DNA from: an uncultured Oscillospiraceae bacterium
Lineage (GTDB): Bacteria > Bacillota > Clostridia > Oscillospirales > Oscillospiraceae
Assembly: GCA_947627085.1 (NCBI GenBank)
Contig: CANQUO010000032.1
Span: 1-14,541 of the forward strand
DNA: 14,541 bases
Direction: 5' to 3'
A program made the position numbers and the translations under genes. Positions 1-7,127 of the stretch are shown here, piece by piece (positions within the stretch are counted from its first letter, which is position 1; each line of letters begins with the position of its first letter). Under the pieces are notes generated by a model, which searched no databases, was not told the origin of the DNA, and saw only the letters and a program-made list of their open reading frames with translations.

Positions 1-2075
1 GTCACGACCTCGTCAAAGAAGGCCTGGGCCCAGCCGCCGTCTATGACCTCGTCGGCAAGGACGATGTAGAGCTCCTCGCCCAGATGAGCCGTAAGGTCGA
101 TGACGTAGGTACCCATGTCGGCCCAGGAGCCGCCCTGAGCGATGTGGGGGAAGCTTGTGTCGGAGAAGCGGGTCTGCTTATAATACCCTATCTCCGTGCC
201 GTCGGCTTTGTATACGTGTACCGCCGCGGCGGCTCCGCCCATGCGAAGGGAGATGAAGCCGGAACCGGCCAGGGTGAAGTTGGTGGACTTAATCTGCCAG
301 CCGTCGGCCTCGGCGAAGCCGTTGCTCCAGCCGTCAAGGTGATATGTGCCGGCCTGGTTATAGGGGAGCTCCTCGCCCCACCACTTGTCGCCGGCGATGA
401 CGCCGCTGTACTGGCCCTCGGCGGAGGCCCAGCCCTCGGTGAGGACCGTCCAACCGGCAAGGTTTCCGGACTCAAAGCCGCCGTTGGCCACGCTGTTGTG
501 GTCGGCCATGGCGATAACGGTGGCGGAGGCCTCCACGCTCTTGCCCTCAAAGCTTGCGGCATATGTCACGGTGTAGGCTCCGGGGGCGGTCATATCCACC
601 GCCTCAAAGCCGGACGCGATCTCGGTACCGTCGGGTGCGGTCACCTTTGTCACGGCGATGTCTGTGACGGCGTCCTCGCCGAAGGAGGCGGTAACGCCGG
701 AGATAACTGTCGTCACGTCAACGGCGCCGCAGTCCACGACCTTGTTCTCGGCGTAGGTGTTGAATGTCAGGGACTGGAGGGGCACGGGATAGGGATAGCT
801 TGAGTAGTAGTTGCGCAGTGTGGTCAGATCGTCGTAGGCGGAGGAGGTGTAGGTCTCGGCGTTGACCTTCTCCATCTGCTCCACCTCAAGGGCGGCCACT
901 TCGTCGCGGGTCATGGAGACACGGAAGTCGTCTACGTTTATGAAGGCGAAGCCCCCGGCGGAGCCGTCGTTGGCGTCAACGACCTTCAGATACACGACCT
1001 TGCCGATATAGGAGCTTGCGTCCATGTACACGCGAAGGAGCGTCAGGGCCAGGGCGGGGTCGTTGAAGTAGTCGTTGGTGACCTTTATGAGCTCCTCGTC
1101 GGTGGCGCCGTCGCAAAGGGCCACGTAGGAGCCGCCGTTGCCGCAGCCTATCATAAAGCTTATGAAGCCGTCGCCGGCAAGGGTGAACTTCTGGGAGCGG
1201 ATGGCGCCGGTCAGGTTCTCGGGGGTGGCGCCGTTGTTGGAGCCGTCAAGGTAGTAGTCGCCCCAGCCATAGACGCTCCGGTCGTCCCAGTAGTACTGGC
1301 TGGTGGGTACCACGTTGGCGACGGTGAGAGCGGAGCCGTCAAGGAGCTTCCAGCCGGTGAGTACGCCGGACTCCAGGTCGCACTCCTCAAAGCCGCCGTT
1401 TACGATGGTGGTGGCGGTCTCGTCCTCCTCGAAGGGCTTCTCGCCGTACTTCTCTATCTGGGCCGCGTACTCGGCTTTGGCGGCCTCCACCTCGGCCTCG
1501 TTCTTGCAGACCTTGAAGGCGTCCACGTTTATGTAGGCAAGTCCGTCGCCGTCGTCGTTATCGGTTATCCTGATGTAAATAGTCTTGCCCACGGAAGCGG
1601 AGAGGTCCACGACCTTTGTTATAAGGTGGTCCTTTATGTACATGCCGTCGCAGTCGGTGTTGCCGACCTTGGCAAGGACAGTGTCGGAGCCCTCCTCGAT
1701 GAACTCCACGTAGCACTTCTCAGGGTCCTGGCCGGCGCCGATCTTGAAGGTTATAAAGCCGTTGCCGCCAAGCTTGAATGGGTCGGAGGTCAGGGTGCCG
1801 CGCATCACGGGGTTGCCGCCCTTGGCGCCGGAGAAGTACTGGTTGCCGGACTTCTCCATGGGCACGCCGTTGAGCTTTTCGTCGGAGATCACGCCGCGGA
1901 CGTTAAAGGCGGAATCCTCCTTGGTCCAGCCCACCCACTTGCCCGAGGTGTCCTCAAAGTCGCCGTTGACGATGTCGTCAGCCGCGGCGGTCTTACCCTC
2001 CCCGCAGGCGGCCAGGGCAAATACCATGGTCAGAGCCAGAAGCAGGGCGGTGAGGCTTCTCAGTTTATTTTTCAT
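1..2075 (-). CDS. Modular surface lipoprotein, N-terminal part (runs off left edge); candidate fructan-binding or fructan-hydrolysing protein
   Basis: The frame is open from the ATG at 2075-2073 to the window edge (691 codons), so the C-terminus is missing. Residues 1-23 are a signal peptide and LAAC at 21-24 is a lipobox, so Cys24 should be lipidated and the protein held on the outer face of the membrane. Three related modules follow: about 36-189 (begins IVNGDFE), 223-386 (IVNGGFE) and 527-691+ (VANGGFE). Each has an early G-W pair, a central GxGFI(T/S) strand, and, in the first two, an INVDxF ending. Residues 435-523 look like an Ig-like domain (YTVTYA near its end). Such NGGFE modules are typical carbohydrate-binding-like beta-sandwiches of large secreted glycosidases. 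From the locus I infer a GH32 levanase or fructanase domain past the edge, but no catalytic motif is visible. A pure binding or adhesion protein is the alternative. An AGAGG ribosome site lies about 9 nt upstream. Confidence 0.85.
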   Translation of the reverse strand, partial: MKNKLRSLTALLLALTMVFALAACGEGKTAAADDIVNGDFEDTSGKWVGWTKEDSAFNVRGVISDEKLNGVPMEKSGNQYFSGAKGGNPVMRGTLTSDPFKLGGNGFITFKIGAGQDPEKCYVEFIEEGSDTVLAKVGNTDCDGMYIKDHLITKVVDLSASVGKTIYIRITDNDDGDGLAYINVDAFKVCKNEAEVEAAKAEYAAQIEKYGEKPFEEDETATTIVNGGFEECDLESGVLTGWKLLDGSALTVANVVPTSQYYWDDRSVYGWGDYYLDGSNNGATPENLTGAIRSQKFTLAGDGFISFMIGCGNGGSYVALCDGATDEELIKVTNDYFNDPALALTLLRVYMDASSYIGKVVYLKVVDANDGSAGGFAFINVDDFRVSMTRDEVAALEVEQMEKVNAETYTSSAYDDLTTLRNYYSSYPYPVPLQSLTFNTYAENKVVDCGAVDVTTVISGVTASFGEDAVTDIAVTKVTAPDGTEIASGFEAVDMTAPGAYTVTYAASFEGKSVEASATVIAMADHNSVANGGFESGNLAGWTVLTEGWASAEGQYSGVIAGDKWWGEELPYNQAGTYHLDGWSNGFAEADGWQIKSTNFTLAGSGFISLRMGGAAAAVHVYKADGTEIGYYKQTRFSDTSFPHIAQGGSWADMGTYVIDLTAHLGEELYIVLADEVIDGGWAQAFFDEVV

Positions 2076-2148
2076 TTTAAATACCTCTGAATCAAAGATT
2101 TTTTCCGGGGGCTTGGCGGGCCGGCCGGAGGGGCGCTGAGTTAAAAAT

Positions 2149-2159
2149 AACGTTTCACG
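2149..2159. promoter_or_regulatory. Candidate LacI-family operator, site A (surface lipoprotein promoter)
   Basis: The plus strand reads AACGTTTCACG. The nine bases CGTTTCACG recur exactly at 7128-7136 and, on the other strand, at 6892-6900, in the two other promoters of this locus. The CGT and ACG arms form a short inverted repeat around TTC. The site begins 15 nt after the -10 box, where a bound repressor would block RNA polymerase. Assignment to the LacI-family protein encoded at 5866-6855 is inference. Confidence 0.6.
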
Positions 2160-2174
2160 CTTTACGATGGTTTG

Positions 2175-2203
2175 ATTATATGTTCGTCAGATTTGTTTGT
2201 CAA
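2175..2203 (-). promoter_or_regulatory. Consensus-perfect sigma-70/SigA promoter of the surface lipoprotein gene
   Basis: On the minus strand TTGACA (2203-2198), a 17-bp spacer and TATAAT (2180-2175) match the housekeeping consensus at all 12 positions. AT-rich sequence (about 2204-2260) upstream of the -35 could act as an UP element. The start point should fall near 2168, giving a leader of about 93 nt. A candidate LacI-family operator (2149-2159) lies just downstream, so this strong promoter is probably kept silent by the repressor until inducer is present. Confidence 0.85.
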
Positions 2204-2287
2204 GTGAGATTTGAAATTTATAATAAATTTGGATTTTTGAATAACTTTCAACGTTCGATTTTGTGCAATTTGCGTGTCAAAAGATGC

Positions 2288-2296
2288 TGAAACGTT
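2288..2296. promoter_or_regulatory. Possible auxiliary LacI-family operator, site D
   Basis: The plus strand reads TGAAACGTT, the exact complement of AACGTTTCA at site A. It lies about 137 bp upstream of site A in the same intergenic region, and flanking TGCT and AGCA form a loose outer repeat. It could be a second operator for looping. Confidence is low because the match is short. Confidence 0.35.
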
Positions 2297-2329
2297 TTTA
2301 AGCAGTATTTTATATGTAAAAATTGTACA

Positions 2330-2362
2330 AAATCGCCCGGAGGCCATGCCTCCGGGCGATTT
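2330..2362 (-). terminator. Intrinsic terminator of the lacI-fructokinase operon
   Basis: A perfect 15-bp stem (2330-2344 with 2348-2362, core CGCCCGGAGGC) closes a 3-nt loop, starting 15 nt past the fructokinase stop codon. On the minus strand the stem runs into TTTT and, after six more bases, TTTTT. The U-tract is interrupted, so termination may be incomplete; some read-through into the surface lipoprotein gene is possible. Confidence 0.75.
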
Positions 2363-2377
2363 AAGCTTAAGTCTTTT

Positions 2378-3316
2378 TTACTTCCCCATCTCCGACAGCG
2401 TTGGCATGGCGGGGATGGCGCCGTGGCGGCTGGTGGTTATGGAGGCCGCCAAATTGGCGAAGGCGATCATGTCCTCCAGGTCGCCCGCGTCCACGCCCTC
2501 AAGGCCGCCCCTGCGGGAAAGCCGGGAGAGGAAGGCGCCGAAGAAGGTGTCCCCCGCCCCGTTGGTGTCGCCCACCACGCAGGGCACGCCGGGGACCGTT
2601 CCGGTTTTTTCGCCGAAGCGGTAAAAGGCGCCCTTTGGGCCCAGGGTGACCAGAATGAGCTTTATTCCCCGCTTTGCGAGAGCGGCGCTCCCCTCCTCCA
2701 GGTCCTCCGTACCGGTGAGCAGCGGCAGCTCCTCGTCGGAGACCTTCAGGACGTCCACAAGGTCCATGGGCTCCAGCATCCCCTTTACGGCGGCGGCCTC
2801 GCTATGCCAGAGGGAGGCCCGGTAGTTGGGGTCGTAGCTTATCACGGCCCCCAACTCCCGGGCGCGCCTCGCCGCGTGGAGGGTGGCGCTTTTTGAGGGC
2901 TCGGCGGTGAGGCTGACGCTCCCGAAGTGGAGAAAGCGGGTGTTTTTCAGAAGGTCCTCGTCGATATCTGATACGTCGAGGTTCACATCGGCGCTGGGGT
3001 CCCGGTAGAAGCTGAAGCTCCGCTCGCCGGTCCTGTCCACGGTCACCACAGCCAGGGTCGTGTGCTGGACGGCGTCCGTGACAAGGCCGGAGACGTCCAC
3101 GCCGTTTTCCGCAAGGGTGTCCCTGAGAAGGTCCCCGAAGCTGTCCCGGCCGACCTTTCCGATAAAGGCCGTTTTGGCGCCGAGCCTGGCGGCGGCCACC
3201 GCTAAATTCGCGGGAGCTCCCCCGGGGTTCGCGTCGAAGCTCGGTATGCCCTGACTGTTCACGCCGTTTTGCGTAAGGTCGATGAGTATCTCGCCCACGG
3301 CGAGTATGTCTGTCAT
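2378..3316 (-). CDS. scrK: PfkB-family fructokinase
   Basis: This is a cytoplasmic ribokinase/PfkB sugar kinase, predicted to make fructose 6-phosphate from fructose and ATP. Its 312 residues are the usual family length. N-terminal VGEILIDL (7-14) and GGAPAN (32-37) form the sugar side, YDPNYR (161-166) is a fructokinase-type signature, and DTNGAGDTFFGAF (250-262) is the C-terminal PfkB signature with catalytic base Asp256. I chose the ATG at 3316 rather than an in-frame ATG at 3334: GGAGG sits 8 nt before 3316, and the upstream gene's stop codon ends 1 nt before it. It is the last gene of the operon and would complete use of the fructose freed by the GH32 enzyme. A related kinase substrate cannot be excluded, but context strongly favours fructose. 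Confidence 0.93.
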   Translation of the reverse strand: MTDILAVGEILIDLTQNGVNSQGIPSFDANPGGAPANLAVAAARLGAKTAFIGKVGRDSFGDLLRDTLAENGVDVSGLVTDAVQHTTLAVVTVDRTGERSFSFYRDPSADVNLDVSDIDEDLLKNTRFLHFGSVSLTAEPSKSATLHAARRARELGAVISYDPNYRASLWHSEAAAVKGMLEPMDLVDVLKVSDEELPLLTGTEDLEEGSAALAKRGIKLILVTLGPKGAFYRFGEKTGTVPGVPCVVGDTNGAGDTFFGAFLSRLSRRGGLEGVDAGDLEDMIAFANLAASITTSRHGAIPAMPTLSEMGK

Positions 3317-3317
3317 G

Positions 3318-3827
3318 TCATTTCCTCCATTCATTTATAAGTCTTTCAACGGCGGCGGCGTCGCCCTTTTTGAATCCGTCCCTCAGAACCATGACGCCCC
3401 TTTTTCCGCTTGTCACGAGTATGAGCATGTGTTCGGTCTCAAGCACCTTGTCCACGTCCTCGTAGTTTACGATGAGCCCCCCGGGCTCCACCTCCATCCG
3501 GTCCTCAACGAAGCGTATGCGGCGTACAAGCTCCCCGCCGGAGTCGTCGCACAGCGCCTGCCAGGCCCGGGCGGACCTCTTTTTCGGGATGGACCGCGTA
3601 AGGGTCCATCCCACGGCCAAAACCGCCAAGAGCTCCAGGACTATCACGGAAACGTGACCTCCGGCCCGGAGGGTGACGAGGGCCAGAACGGCCCACAAAA
3701 GCGCGATGACTATAAGGGCCTTTTTCACCGCGGGCATGTAATTTTCCCGGTCGACGCGCCTCATACCCTCAAAAAAGAGCTCCTTTGTCAGGGTGTATTC
3801 GTTCTCGGCTACCGTCTCCACGCTCAC
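3318..3827 (-). CDS. YcxB-like two-helix membrane protein, function unknown
   Basis: The protein has 169 residues with two predicted membrane helices (about 34-54 and 58-78). A C-terminal cytoplasmic domain (about 100-165) carries the pattern RIRFVEDRMEV, then IVNYEDVDKVLET, then a hydrophobic strand and GFKKGD. That order resembles the YcxB-like domain of Firmicutes, whose role is not established. The start is GTG at 3827, overlapping the upstream TGA stop by 3 bases, with GAGGGGGA just upstream, so translation is probably coupled. The domain assignment is from remembered family pattern and needs a profile search. It sits among other membrane genes of unknown role between the regulator and the fructokinase. 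Confidence 0.8.
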   Translation of the reverse strand: MSVETVAENEYTLTKELFFEGMRRVDRENYMPAVKKALIVIALLWAVLALVTLRAGGHVSVIVLELLAVLAVGWTLTRSIPKKRSARAWQALCDDSGGELVRRIRFVEDRMEVEPGGLIVNYEDVDKVLETEHMLILVTSGKRGVMVLRDGFKKGDAAAVERLINEWRK

Positions 3828-4606
3828 TCCCCCTCATTTTCCGGCGGGGCCGGGGTGTTTTTTTCCGCTATCTGCTCCTCCACCCGGAAAGAGGCGTCAA
3901 GCGGGGTGTAAATTATCATGATTCCCGCCAAAAGTATGTACCAAATACCTAAAAACGGCACAAGAAAGGCCGAATAGGGCAGTAAAAGCGCGCCGGCGGT
4001 CCACCACAGGACCTCCGCAAGGGCGCTGAGCAGGATTTTTTTCGGGTTTTTTATGATGAAAAGCACGCAGTTTTTGAGCATTATAAGATGCTTTTGCTCG
4101 AAAAGCACCACCTGCGCCCACCATATTCGGAATATCATTGTGAAAATAAGCGATGCCAGGGCGAAAATCCCCACCTCAAGGAAGGTGAGGCTCCCGGACC
4201 TGTACATTATATATCCGGAAAAGACGAGGAATGCGATATACAGCCCCTCCAGCACGCCGGGCAGAAGTCCGGCGCGCCAGTTCTGACGGAGGGATTTTTT
4301 AAAGGCGATCATGCACCAGGCAAGGTCGTCCCGGAGCCTGCGGAGTATAAAATCGTACATCGCCGCGATGCCCAGGGACGCTATGGCCCCGCCCAGGACG
4401 CCGGACAGTATGAGCACCAGGACGCTCCTGTTCATGACGGCCAGTGAGATGCCGAATATGGCCGGGAGGAAGACGGCCAGCGCCGCCAGATCGATGAGTA
4501 TGAGCTGTTTCCAGTCCCGCTCCAGCACCTGGCGGTACCGGGCAAAGCCCCGGCGGCGGCTGTCGTTTTCGTATCGCTCCCCATCCATAGGAAAAAATAG
4601 ACCCAT
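3824..4606 (-). CDS. YesL/DUF624-like polytopic membrane protein
   Basis: This 260-residue protein has about six hydrophobic helices (roughly 35-55, 62-84, 113-134, 142-165, 191-211, 213-234) and a charged cytoplasmic tail. The MGLF start, a basic segment before helix 1, and the run AAMYDFILRRLRDD followed by AFKKSLRQNWRAG (about 81-113) resemble YesL/DUF624 proteins. Those are commonly encoded beside LplB/YtcP-type sugar ABC transporters, and their biochemical role is unknown. The ATG lies 2 nt after the upstream stop codon, and the ribosome site GAGGAGG is inside the end of that gene. Its co-occurrence with this transporter supports the assignment; a direct role in transport is inference only. 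Confidence 0.75.
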   Translation of the reverse strand: MGLFFPMDGERYENDSRRRGFARYRQVLERDWKQLILIDLAALAVFLPAIFGISLAVMNRSVLVLILSGVLGGAIASLGIAAMYDFILRRLRDDLAWCMIAFKKSLRQNWRAGLLPGVLEGLYIAFLVFSGYIMYRSGSLTFLEVGIFALASLIFTMIFRIWWAQVVLFEQKHLIMLKNCVLFIIKNPKKILLSALAEVLWWTAGALLLPYSAFLVPFLGIWYILLAGIMIIYTPLDASFRVEEQIAEKNTPAPPENEGE

Positions 4607-4608
4607 TT

Positions 4609-5205
4609 TTACGCCTCCTCAAGGTTCAGGTGAAGCCCACTTAAAAATTCGTCCATGGTCTGCGTCGCCGCTCCGGTGAAGCTCTCCTGATACATGAGCT
4701 CCACGCTGACGGCGTAGCTGCCCACTGTGGCGGAGGCGGAGACGCCGCCGTCAAAGGGGTTGTCCTCCGGGGCGGTGAGGGTCCGGACAGCGTATTCGAC
4801 GCCGCCGTATGCGGCCTTTTCCGGCTCGGAGCAGGCGTAGCTCTCGCTCTGCCTCTCCGCCCAGAGCTTCGTCTCGGCCTGGGCCTTGGCGGGGCTGGCG
4901 CAACGCTCGATGAGCAGGTAGACCTGGGCCTCGAAAAGCACCGCGTCCTCGCCGGCGTCGTTTTTGATGTTCTCGCCCTCGCCGTATGTCCAGGCGGCGT
5001 ACCAGAGCCCTTCGCCGGACATTATGTCCAGATTCTCCGCGGCCGTAAAGCCCTCCGGCACCTCCACCGCCGCCACCGTGCCCACGGTCTGCCAGCTCTC
5101 GTCCCAGCCCAGGGCCTCGTAGTCAGGCTCCGGGGGCTCGGCGCAACCGGTAAGCAGGGCGGCAATGAAGGCAAACACGGCCAGGACAAGCAATATTTTT
5201 CTCAT
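4609..5205 (-). CDS. Small lipoprotein of unknown function
   Basis: The protein has 198 residues. Residues 1-20 are a signal peptide and LLTGC (17-21) is a lipobox, so Cys21 is probably the lipidated N-terminus and the protein faces outward. The mature part begins acidic and proline-rich, then has alternating strands and a helix rich in Ala, Glu and Lys (about 104-120), ending in an amphipathic FLSGLHL helix. The layout recalls small single-domain PsbP/DcrB-like lipoproteins, but this is only a resemblance of secondary structure. The ATG overlaps the upstream stop codon (ATGA). I do not recognise the family. It is not a typical sugar-binding protein: it is far too short. Confidence 0.75.
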   Translation of the reverse strand: MRKILLVLAVFAFIAALLTGCAEPPEPDYEALGWDESWQTVGTVAAVEVPEGFTAAENLDIMSGEGLWYAAWTYGEGENIKNDAGEDAVLFEAQVYLLIERCASPAKAQAETKLWAERQSESYACSEPEKAAYGGVEYAVRTLTAPEDNPFDGGVSASATVGSYAVSVELMYQESFTGAATQTMDEFLSGLHLNLEEA

Positions 5206-5864
5206 TTTGCAGCTCCTGTCGTTATGGCCCTCCAGAGGGCCTCGTCGGCCTCGTCGGGGGCTTTATCCACAAAGTACCGTCTGCCGATGTAAAGGCCAGA
5301 ATCCGCGTCAAGGCCCAATTGGCAGTCGCCCACCGGGATGGCCTTGCCCTCCCAGCTGTAATCCTCCTCCGCCGGGGCGGAGCCGTCGGGCATGGCCAGG
5401 ACCTGATACTCAAGCTGTAAGCTCTCCGGGTCGTCGGTCAGGAAAAATACGCTCTCGCCGGAGCTTATGTCCCCCATGAGGCGCACGCTCACGGCAAGGC
5501 CGTACTGGTAGGCCTCGGCGTCCGACATGTCCGGCGTCACGTAGGGGCGAAGCTCCACATGGACATGCCCGTCTCCGTTCGTGTCCTCGCCGAGCTTCTC
5601 AACAGCGGCAACAAGGGCGGCCTCGTCCGTCTCCGAAAGCTCCCGCTTTGCCACATAGGCGAAAATATAGTCGGGCTTTACCTTCCCAACGCCCAGGGCG
5701 TTTAGGAGCATGCTCACCGCCACGGCGGCCACCACCGCGGGGATGACTATCCAGTGCCAATTATAATGCAGCCAGTTTTTTATTTTCGGCCAGCCGGTCA
5801 AGGGAGGCGGCGGCTCGTCGGGCTTTACGTCCCGGTATTTCCATTTAAGGTACTCGCTTGCCAT
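5202..5864 (-). CDS. Single-pass membrane protein of unknown function (MASEYLKWKYRD type)
   Basis: The 220 residues comprise a conserved-looking cytoplasmic start (MASEYLKWKYRDVKP), a proline run (18-21), a basic/aromatic stretch (WPKIKNWLHYNWHW), one membrane helix (about 38-57), and an extracytoplasmic domain of about 160 residues. The domain holds DTNGDGHVHVEL (94-105), a DxNxDG motif like a calcium-binding loop. I recall similar start sequences in hypothetical Clostridia proteins but know no function. I chose the ATG at 5864, one base after the lacI stop, over an in-frame upstream start at 5945. The extra 27 residues there are arginine- and proline-rich and lie wholly inside lacI, as expected of an out-of-frame shadow. 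There is no clear ribosome site, so coupling to lacI translation is likely. Confidence 0.75.
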   Translation of the reverse strand: MASEYLKWKYRDVKPDEPPPPLTGWPKIKNWLHYNWHWIVIPAVVAAVAVSMLLNALGVGKVKPDYIFAYVAKRELSETDEAALVAAVEKLGEDTNGDGHVHVELRPYVTPDMSDAEAYQYGLAVSVRLMGDISSGESVFFLTDDPESLQLEYQVLAMPDGSAPAEEDYSWEGKAIPVGDCQLGLDADSGLYIGRRYFVDKAPDEADEALWRAITTGAAK

Positions 5865-5865
5865 A

Positions 5866-6855
5866 TCATTTAAGGGTGGTGCCGCCCCAGGCAAACTCCA
5901 CGGGCAGGCACACAAGGGACGGGGCCTTCGACTGGGTCTTTTCAAGGATCATCTCAACGCATGTCTCGGCGATCTGGTCCACCGGCTGGACGATGGTGGA
6001 GCAGAAGAGGTCCTGATCGCCGAAATATCTCACCCCGTCGAAGCCGATTATCTGAACGTCCTCCGGCACCCTGACGCCCATGGAGCGCAGGGAGCGGACG
6101 GTCTGGTAGGCAAGGGAATCGGTGACGCAGAAGATGCCGTCAAAGTCCAGCCTCCCGCCCTTGAGGTGCTCCCGGAGGAAATCCTCAAAGGCCGAATAGG
6201 GCGTGAAGTCGTCCACTATCTTCAGGGTGTACTCCACCCCCAGGTCCTCGCAGGCGGAGATAAAGCCGTCCTTTCGCTTGTTGGGCTCGTTTGTGAGCTT
6301 AGAGCCGATGCGCATGAAGGCCAATTTGCGGCATCCGTTCTCATATAGCTTCTCCGCCGCCATGCGGCCGCCGCCGTAGTTGTCCGAGGCCACGCAGGGT
6401 ATCTGGGCCCCGAAGTACCGGTCGATGGACACCAGGGGCACGTTGTCCGAGACCTTAAGCTCCGGGTTGTAGCTTAAGCAGATTATGCCGTCCACCTTCT
6501 GCTGTTCAGCCAGAATGACGTACTCCTGCTCCTGGGCCGGGTCGTAGTCCGTGGCGTAGAGGAGCATCCGATGCTTTCTGGCGGCCAGGGCCCGGTTTAT
6601 GGAGTTTACGAGCCTTGAGAAAAAGGGGCTCACCAAATTCGGCACCATGACGGCCACTGTATATGTCTTGTTTGTCTTAAGTCCCTTGGCGTAGGAGTTC
6701 ACCCGGTAGTTGAGCTTCGCCACCGCCTCCTCCACGCGCTTGCGGTAGTCCTCGCCGACAGGTATGCCGTTTATCACCTTGGAGACGGTCCCCAGGGCCA
6801 CTCCGGCCTCCCGGGCCACGTCCTTCATCGTGGGGGCGGAAGTTGTTTCTGACAT
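5866..6855 (-). CDS. LacI/GalR-family transcriptional regulator of the fructoside locus
   Basis: This 329-residue protein is the normal length for the family. The helix-turn-helix is at 10-29 (TMKDVAREAGVALGTVSKVIN). The hinge has NSYAKGL (53-59), whose Leu59 would be the minor-groove residue. The rest is a periplasmic-binding-protein-like effector domain (VAVMVPNLVSPFFS at 67-80; ASDNYGGG at 156-163; CVTDSLA; QIIGFDG). Near the end, AWGGTT (322-327) has Trp-Gly where many relatives have an Arg-Gly. It heads the operon that ends in fructokinase and diverges from the transporter genes, so it most likely senses a fructoside or fructose derivative and represses all three units. The ATG has a GAGGTG ribosome site about 6 nt upstream. 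The effector cannot be told from sequence. Confidence 0.93.
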   Translation of the reverse strand: MSETTSAPTMKDVAREAGVALGTVSKVINGIPVGEDYRKRVEEAVAKLNYRVNSYAKGLKTNKTYTVAVMVPNLVSPFFSRLVNSINRALAARKHRMLLYATDYDPAQEQEYVILAEQQKVDGIICLSYNPELKVSDNVPLVSIDRYFGAQIPCVASDNYGGGRMAAEKLYENGCRKLAFMRIGSKLTNEPNKRKDGFISACEDLGVEYTLKIVDDFTPYSAFEDFLREHLKGGRLDFDGIFCVTDSLAYQTVRSLRSMGVRVPEDVQIIGFDGVRYFGDQDLFCSTIVQPVDQIAETCVEMILEKTQSKAPSLVCLPVEFAWGGTTLK

Positions 6856-6891
6856 GCTTTCACCTCATTATGTCCCGCGTTCTGTGAAAAT

Positions 6892-6900
6892 CGTGAAACG
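6892..6900. promoter_or_regulatory. Candidate LacI-family operator, site C (lacI promoter)
   Basis: The minus strand reads CGTTTCACG, identical to sites A (2151-2159) and B (7128-7136). It starts 21 nt downstream of the lacI -10 box, within the transcribed leader. This predicts autoregulation of the regulator and its operon. Confidence 0.6.
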
Positions 6901-6908
6901 TGCTTTGG

Positions 6909-6920
6909 ATTTCATGAAAT
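6909..6920. promoter_or_regulatory. 12-bp palindrome at the predicted lacI transcription start
   Basis: ATTTCATGAAAT is a perfect inverted repeat centred on the predicted start point (about 6915) of the lacI operon. Its TTTCA/TGAAA arms match part of the shared operator core, so it may extend the repressor site next to 6892-6900 or bind another regulator. Confidence 0.45.
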
Positions 6921-6921
6921 A

Positions 6922-6950
6922 AGTATACCATATCTCCCGGAGTTTGTAAA
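6922..6950 (-). promoter_or_regulatory. Promoter of the lacI-fructokinase operon
   Basis: On the minus strand TTTACA (6950-6945), a 17-bp spacer and TATACT (6927-6922) match the housekeeping consensus at 10 of 12 positions. Transcription should start near 6915, about 60 nt before the lacI ATG. Confidence 0.8.
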
Positions 6951-6968
6951 GGGGTAAGCGCAAATTTT

Positions 6969-6981
6969 ATGAAACGATTTT
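6969..6981. promoter_or_regulatory. Possible operator, site E (middle of the divergent region)
   Basis: TGAAACG (6970-6976) followed by ATTTT repeats the operator core, inside a wider AAATTT...AAATTT repeat (about 6962-6989). It lies upstream of both divergent promoters, where a repressor could bridge sites B and C. The match to sites A-C is limited to seven bases, so confidence is low. Confidence 0.35.
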
Positions 6982-7078
6982 ACAAATTTCAGGTGGTAAT
7001 TCTGCACAATATTTGCCCAGTTGTTTTGTGGAGTAGTGACAAATTGTGAATTTTAGGCCAATTTTTTATAAAAAATTA

Positions 7079-7108
7079 TTGACTGTAAGCGGTGCGCTGT
7101 GCTATTGT
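7079..7108 (+). promoter_or_regulatory. Promoter of the ABC transporter-GH32 operon
   Basis: TTGACT (7079-7084), an 18-bp spacer and TATTGT (7103-7108) form a moderate promoter with a start near 7115. The leader to the permease start is about 150 nt. The operator at 7128-7136 lies just downstream of the start. Confidence 0.65.
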
Positions 7109-7127
7109 TAAGGCGTTCATTAAATAT

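Noticed and set aside
84..803. Open frame of 239 codons on the plus strand
   Set aside because: It lies opposite the surface lipoprotein gene, is Gly/Val/His-rich, has no ribosome site, and the minus frame has clear repeated domains and a signal peptide.
2149..2159. CcpA/cre site interpretation of the TGAAACG motif
   Set aside because: A cre site needs one extra base between TGNAA and CG; none of the five copies has it, and the local LacI-family regulator is the simpler explanation.
3317..3334. Earlier ATG start (3334) for fructokinase
   Set aside because: The ATG at 3316 is placed 8 nt after GGAGG and directly after the preceding stop; PfkB proteins normally begin a few residues before the VGE motif.
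5865..5945. 27-residue N-terminal extension of the protein starting at 5864
   Set aside because: The extension lies wholly inside lacI in another frame and is Arg/Pro-rich; MASEYL is a more natural start.
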